Assembly: GCA_003446775.1 (NCBI GenBank) | Contig: DMCH01000080.1 | Location: 60,481-67,181 of the forward strand | DNA from: Chloroflexota bacterium | Lineage (GTDB): Bacteria > Chloroflexota > Dormibacteria > Dormibacterales > Dormibacteraceae | Direction: 5' to 3' | DNA length: 6,701 nucleotides | Shown here: piece after piece, positions 5,014-6,701 of the stretch | Layout: each line of letters begins with the position of its first letter | Numbering within the stretch: the stretch's first letter is position 1 | Notes under the pieces: model-generated | Databases searched by the model: none | The model's input: the letters and a program-made list of their open reading frames with translations, nothing else | What the model was told of the DNA's origin: nothing | Made by a program: the position numbers and the translations under genes

Positions 5014-5721
5014 TCACAGCAGTTGAGGCAACTCGCCGAGCCTCGCGATTGATCGAATCCCGGCCGGGGCCGCCTCTGAGTTGTGGGCCGAATAGAGGAC
5101 GGCCTGCATGCCCAGCGATCGAGGCCCGTCATAGTCCTCGCGCAGGCGGTTGCCGACGAACAAAACCCGCTCCGGCGCGACGCCGATGGCATCGAGCGCC
5201 GCGCGATACATCTCGGGCGCCGGCTTGCGACGACCGACCATGCTCGAGAAGACGATCCCGTCCATCAGCTCGCCGATCCCGTTGGAGCCCACCTGCCGCC
5301 GCATCATCTCGGGAGGAAAGGGCGCGTTGGAGCAGATGCCCTGCTTGACGCCGCGAGAACGCAGCAGCGAGAGCACCTGCAGCGCCTCAGGATCGACCTG
5401 CACGATCCGATCCCAGCACATCTGCTCCGCATCGACGATCTCGTAGAGCAGGCCGTCCGGCAACGAAAGGCCGGCGCGCTCCCAGGACGCCCTGGTCGCC
5501 TCGAGCCAGTCGACCTCGTCCTCACTCTCGCTCGAAACGTATTGCTCGAGGGGCATGAACACCTGCTCCAGGATGACCTCGGGCGAAGGGGCGGACGTGC
5601 CCGACACCTCTTCGATGGTCGGCCGGAAATTGCCAATGACCTCGAGCAGCTCTGCTTTGGGGTAGGCGAAAGTGACCAGCGTCTGGCCGTAGTCGAACAG
5701 GACGCCGTCGATCGGTTGCAT
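5014..5721 (-). CDS. HAD-superfamily hydrolase
   Basis: This 235-residue soluble protein has the haloacid dehalogenase-like fold of the phosphatase type (subfamily I with an N-terminal helical cap). Motif I is FDYGQTL (9-15): nucleophile Asp10 is present, but the usual second Asp (DxDxT) is Gly12. Motif II is ICSNAP with Ser131. Motif III is Lys166 in RRKPAPEMY. Motif IV reads VGNRLREDYDG (189-199), with Asn191 in place of the usual Asp of GD and acidic Glu195/Asp196 behind it. The cap lies at about 20-115. The changed residues may mean altered or weak phosphatase activity; the substrate is unknown. I chose ATG 5721 over an upstream TTG (5748) because the conserved strand begins right after it, because GATATT lies 6 bases before it, and because the TTG would overlap moaC. 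It is divergent from moaC with 20 bases between the start codons. Confidence 0.88.
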   Translation of the reverse strand: MQPIDGVLFDYGQTLVTFAYPKAELLEVIGNFRPTIEEVSGTSAPSPEVILEQVFMPLEQYVSSESEDEVDWLEATRASWERAGLSLPDGLLYEIVDAEQMCWDRIVQVDPEALQVLSLLRSRGVKQGICSNAPFPPEMMRRQVGSNGIGELMDGIVFSSMVGRRKPAPEMYRAALDAIGVAPERVLFVGNRLREDYDGPRSLGMQAVLYSAHNSEAAPAGIRSIARLGELPQLL

Positions 5722-5727
5722 CTGGCG

Positions 5728-5733
5728 AATATC
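5728..5733 (-). promoter_or_regulatory. Candidate -10 element of the HAD gene
   Basis: The minus strand reads GATATT, ending 6 bases before ATG 5721. It keeps the A and final T that matter most in -10 boxes but lacks the first T. It overlaps the moaC -10 on the other strand. No convincing -35 box is visible. Confidence 0.4.
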
Positions 5734-5735
5734 CT
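5730..5735 (+). promoter_or_regulatory. Candidate -10 element of moaC-mogA
   Basis: The plus strand reads TATCCT (TANNNT), ending 6 bases before GTG 5742, so transcription would begin at or next to the start codon. It overlaps the HAD -10 by four bases. No Shine-Dalgarno or clear -35 box is visible. Confidence 0.48.
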
Positions 5736-5741
5736 GAGCGA

Positions 5742-6230
5742 GTGGCAAAACGGCTGACGCACCTCGATGCGAGCGGGGCGGCGCGCATGGTCGACGTCGC
5801 GGACAAGCCGGTCACGTCGCGCGAGGCGCTTGCGGAGTGCGTCGTGCGCATGGCTCCTGCCACCCTCAGGGCGGTGCGTGAGGTGACCCCGAAGGGCGAT
5901 GCCCTGCAGGTCGCCCGGATCGCCGGCATCATGGCCGCCAAACGCACGTCGGAGCTGATCCCGTTGACTCACCCGCTCCCGCTGGCGAGAGTCGATGTCG
6001 ATTTCGAATTTATCAAGGGCGGCGTGCGTGTGCTGGCTCGAGCGCGAGTGGTGGGTCAGACCGGTGTCGAGATGGAAGCGCTCACCGCCGCGGCCGTGGC
6101 GGGGCTCACGCTCATCGACATGACCAAAAGCATCGAGCGGGGCGTGTCCCTCGAATCGGTGCGCCTGCTCGAGAAGTCCGGCGGCCGCTCGGGAACGTGG
6201 AAGCGCGCGGCCGGCAGAGCGGCGAAGTGA
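5742..6230 (+). CDS. moaC: Cyclic pyranopterin monophosphate synthase
   Basis: MoaC acts after the radical-SAM enzyme MoaA and converts 3',8-cyclo-7,8-dihydro-GTP to cyclic pyranopterin monophosphate, the first stable intermediate of molybdenum cofactor synthesis. The 162-residue length equals the family norm (about 160). Conserved blocks are all present: LTHLDASGAARMVDVADK (5-22), PKGDALQVARIAGIMAAKRT (50-69) with Lys51, LIPLTHPLPL (72-81) with His77, and VGQTGVEMEALTAAAVAGL (104-122) with Glu110/Glu112. LIDMTKSIERG (124-134) follows with Asp126 and Lys129, and the usual KSGGRSGTW end is at 145-153. The start is GTG at 5742, with TATCCT 6 bases before it and no Shine-Dalgarno, consistent with a leaderless transcript. 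The stop overlaps the next gene by 4 bases. No moaA is in the window. Confidence 0.96.
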   Translation: MAKRLTHLDASGAARMVDVADKPVTSREALAECVVRMAPATLRAVREVTPKGDALQVARIAGIMAAKRTSELIPLTHPLPLARVDVDFEFIKGGVRVLARARVVGQTGVEMEALTAAAVAGLTLIDMTKSIERGVSLESVRLLEKSGGRSGTWKRAAGRAAK

Positions 6231-6701
6231 GCACGGCCCACGTCATCACCATCAGCGACGGCGCGTTTCACGGCAAGCGTGAAGACAAAAGCGGCCCCGT
6301 ATTGGTCAGCCTTCTGAGCCGGGCCGGATTCGAGGTGGGCGGCCCGGAGGTCGTGCCCGATGAGGCCGAACGCATCTACGAGGCGGTGAGCAGCGCGGTC
6401 GCGCGGGGCGTCGACCTGGTGGTTTCCACGGGTGGTACCGGGCTCGGTCCACGCGATGTCACGCCCCAGGCCATGTCCACGATCCTCGATTACGAGGTGC
6501 CCGGAATCGGTGAGGCGATGAGGCGCGCAGGCGAGAGCAGCACGCCGATGGCGGCGCTCTCACGCTCGATCGCCGGCGTCCGCAAGCGAACCCTCATCAT
6601 CAGCGTCCCCGGCAGCCCGAAGGGGGCTTCCGAATCGCTGGAGGCGGTGATGCCGATCGTCGGCCACGCCATCCAGCTGCTGCACGGCGACACCACGCAC
6701 A
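6227..6701 (+). CDS. mogA: MogA/MoaB-family molybdopterin adenylyltransferase (3' end beyond window)
   Basis: This MogA/MoaB-family protein is expected to adenylylate molybdopterin before metal insertion. 158 residues are visible. Motifs: VITISDGAFHGKREDKSGP (6-24), the nucleotide-binding core STGGTGLGPRDVTPQA (67-82), VPGIGEAMR (91-99), SSTPMAALSRSIAGV (104-118) and VPGSPKGASESL (127-138). The ending around HAIQLLHGDTTH (147-158) looks close to the natural C-terminus, since MoaB-type proteins are about 160-180 residues. The start is GTG at 6227, sharing GTGA with the moaC stop, so translation is probably coupled. The gene name could equally be moaB; the family is sure, the subtype less so. 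It works with moaC in the same pathway, one before and one after dithiolene formation. Confidence 0.93.
   Translation, partial: MSTAHVITISDGAFHGKREDKSGPVLVSLLSRAGFEVGGPEVVPDEAERIYEAVSSAVARGVDLVVSTGGTGLGPRDVTPQAMSTILDYEVPGIGEAMRRAGESSTPMAALSRSIAGVRKRTLIISVPGSPKGASESLEAVMPIVGHAIQLLHGDTTH

Noticed and set aside
4935..5192. N-terminal extension of the small membrane protein
   Set aside because: Its sequence is a shadow of the HAD C-terminus plus translated repeats, with no plausible start in the repeat section.
5722..5748. TTG start at 5748 for the HAD gene
   Set aside because: It would overlap the moaC coding start, adds nine residues before the conserved first strand, and ignores the ATG with a -10-like box at the right distance.
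6056..6271. Minus-strand 71-residue frame across the moaC end and mogA start
   Set aside because: It is antisense to well-supported moaC and mogA, with no motif and no promoter.

Overview
This is a GC-rich chromosomal window with tightly packed housekeeping genes. I see no mobile element, CRISPR array, tRNA or rRNA gene. Only 2 of 11 genes appear to start with ATG; the rest use GTG or TTG. Genes that head a transcription unit show a -10-like hexamer 6-10 bases before the start codon and no Shine-Dalgarno sequence, which points to leaderless translation. This fits a high-GC soil-type bacterium such as Actinobacteria, Chloroflexota or the Dormibacterota-like lineages. The lineage is inferred from gene content and style, not proven.

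Left part, minus strand, listed in transcription order from 3452 down to 1: a single-domain cupin; a small two-CxxC zinc-ribbon protein of unknown function; a divergent NifS/IscS-type cysteine desulfurase; an XdhC/CoxI-family molybdenum cofactor (Moco) chaperone that overlaps the desulfurase by 8 bases; and a PknB-type Ser/Thr kinase cut by the left edge. The desulfurase and XdhC pair is the classic partnership for sulfurating Moco before insertion into xanthine dehydrogenase or CO dehydrogenase-type enzymes.

Middle, plus strand from 3477: a Mut7-C-type PIN-like RNase with a zinc ribbon overlaps by 4 bases with larB, the first enzyme of the nickel-pincer nucleotide pathway. The larB tail runs convergently into a minus-strand gene for a 76-residue two-helix membrane protein. 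Upstream of that gene is a short repeat-rich, hairpin-forming spacer (4935-5013), then a minus-strand HAD-family hydrolase.

Right part, plus strand from 5742: moaC and a mogA/moaB-type gene overlap as GTGA and encode two steps of molybdopterin biosynthesis. The second is cut by the right edge.

The window is therefore rich in metal-cofactor work: Moco synthesis (moaC, mogA), Moco sulfuration and loading (desulfurase, xdhC) and a nickel-pincer enzyme (larB). Two divergent gene pairs (cupin/Mut7-C and HAD/moaC) share very short intergenic regions in which opposing -10 elements overlap. I see no convincing wholly new defence or mobile system. The most notable signals are the repeated leaderless and bidirectional promoter design, the coupled desulfurase-xdhC pair with a zinc-ribbon protein upstream, the Mut7-C/larB coupling, and the repeat spacer.
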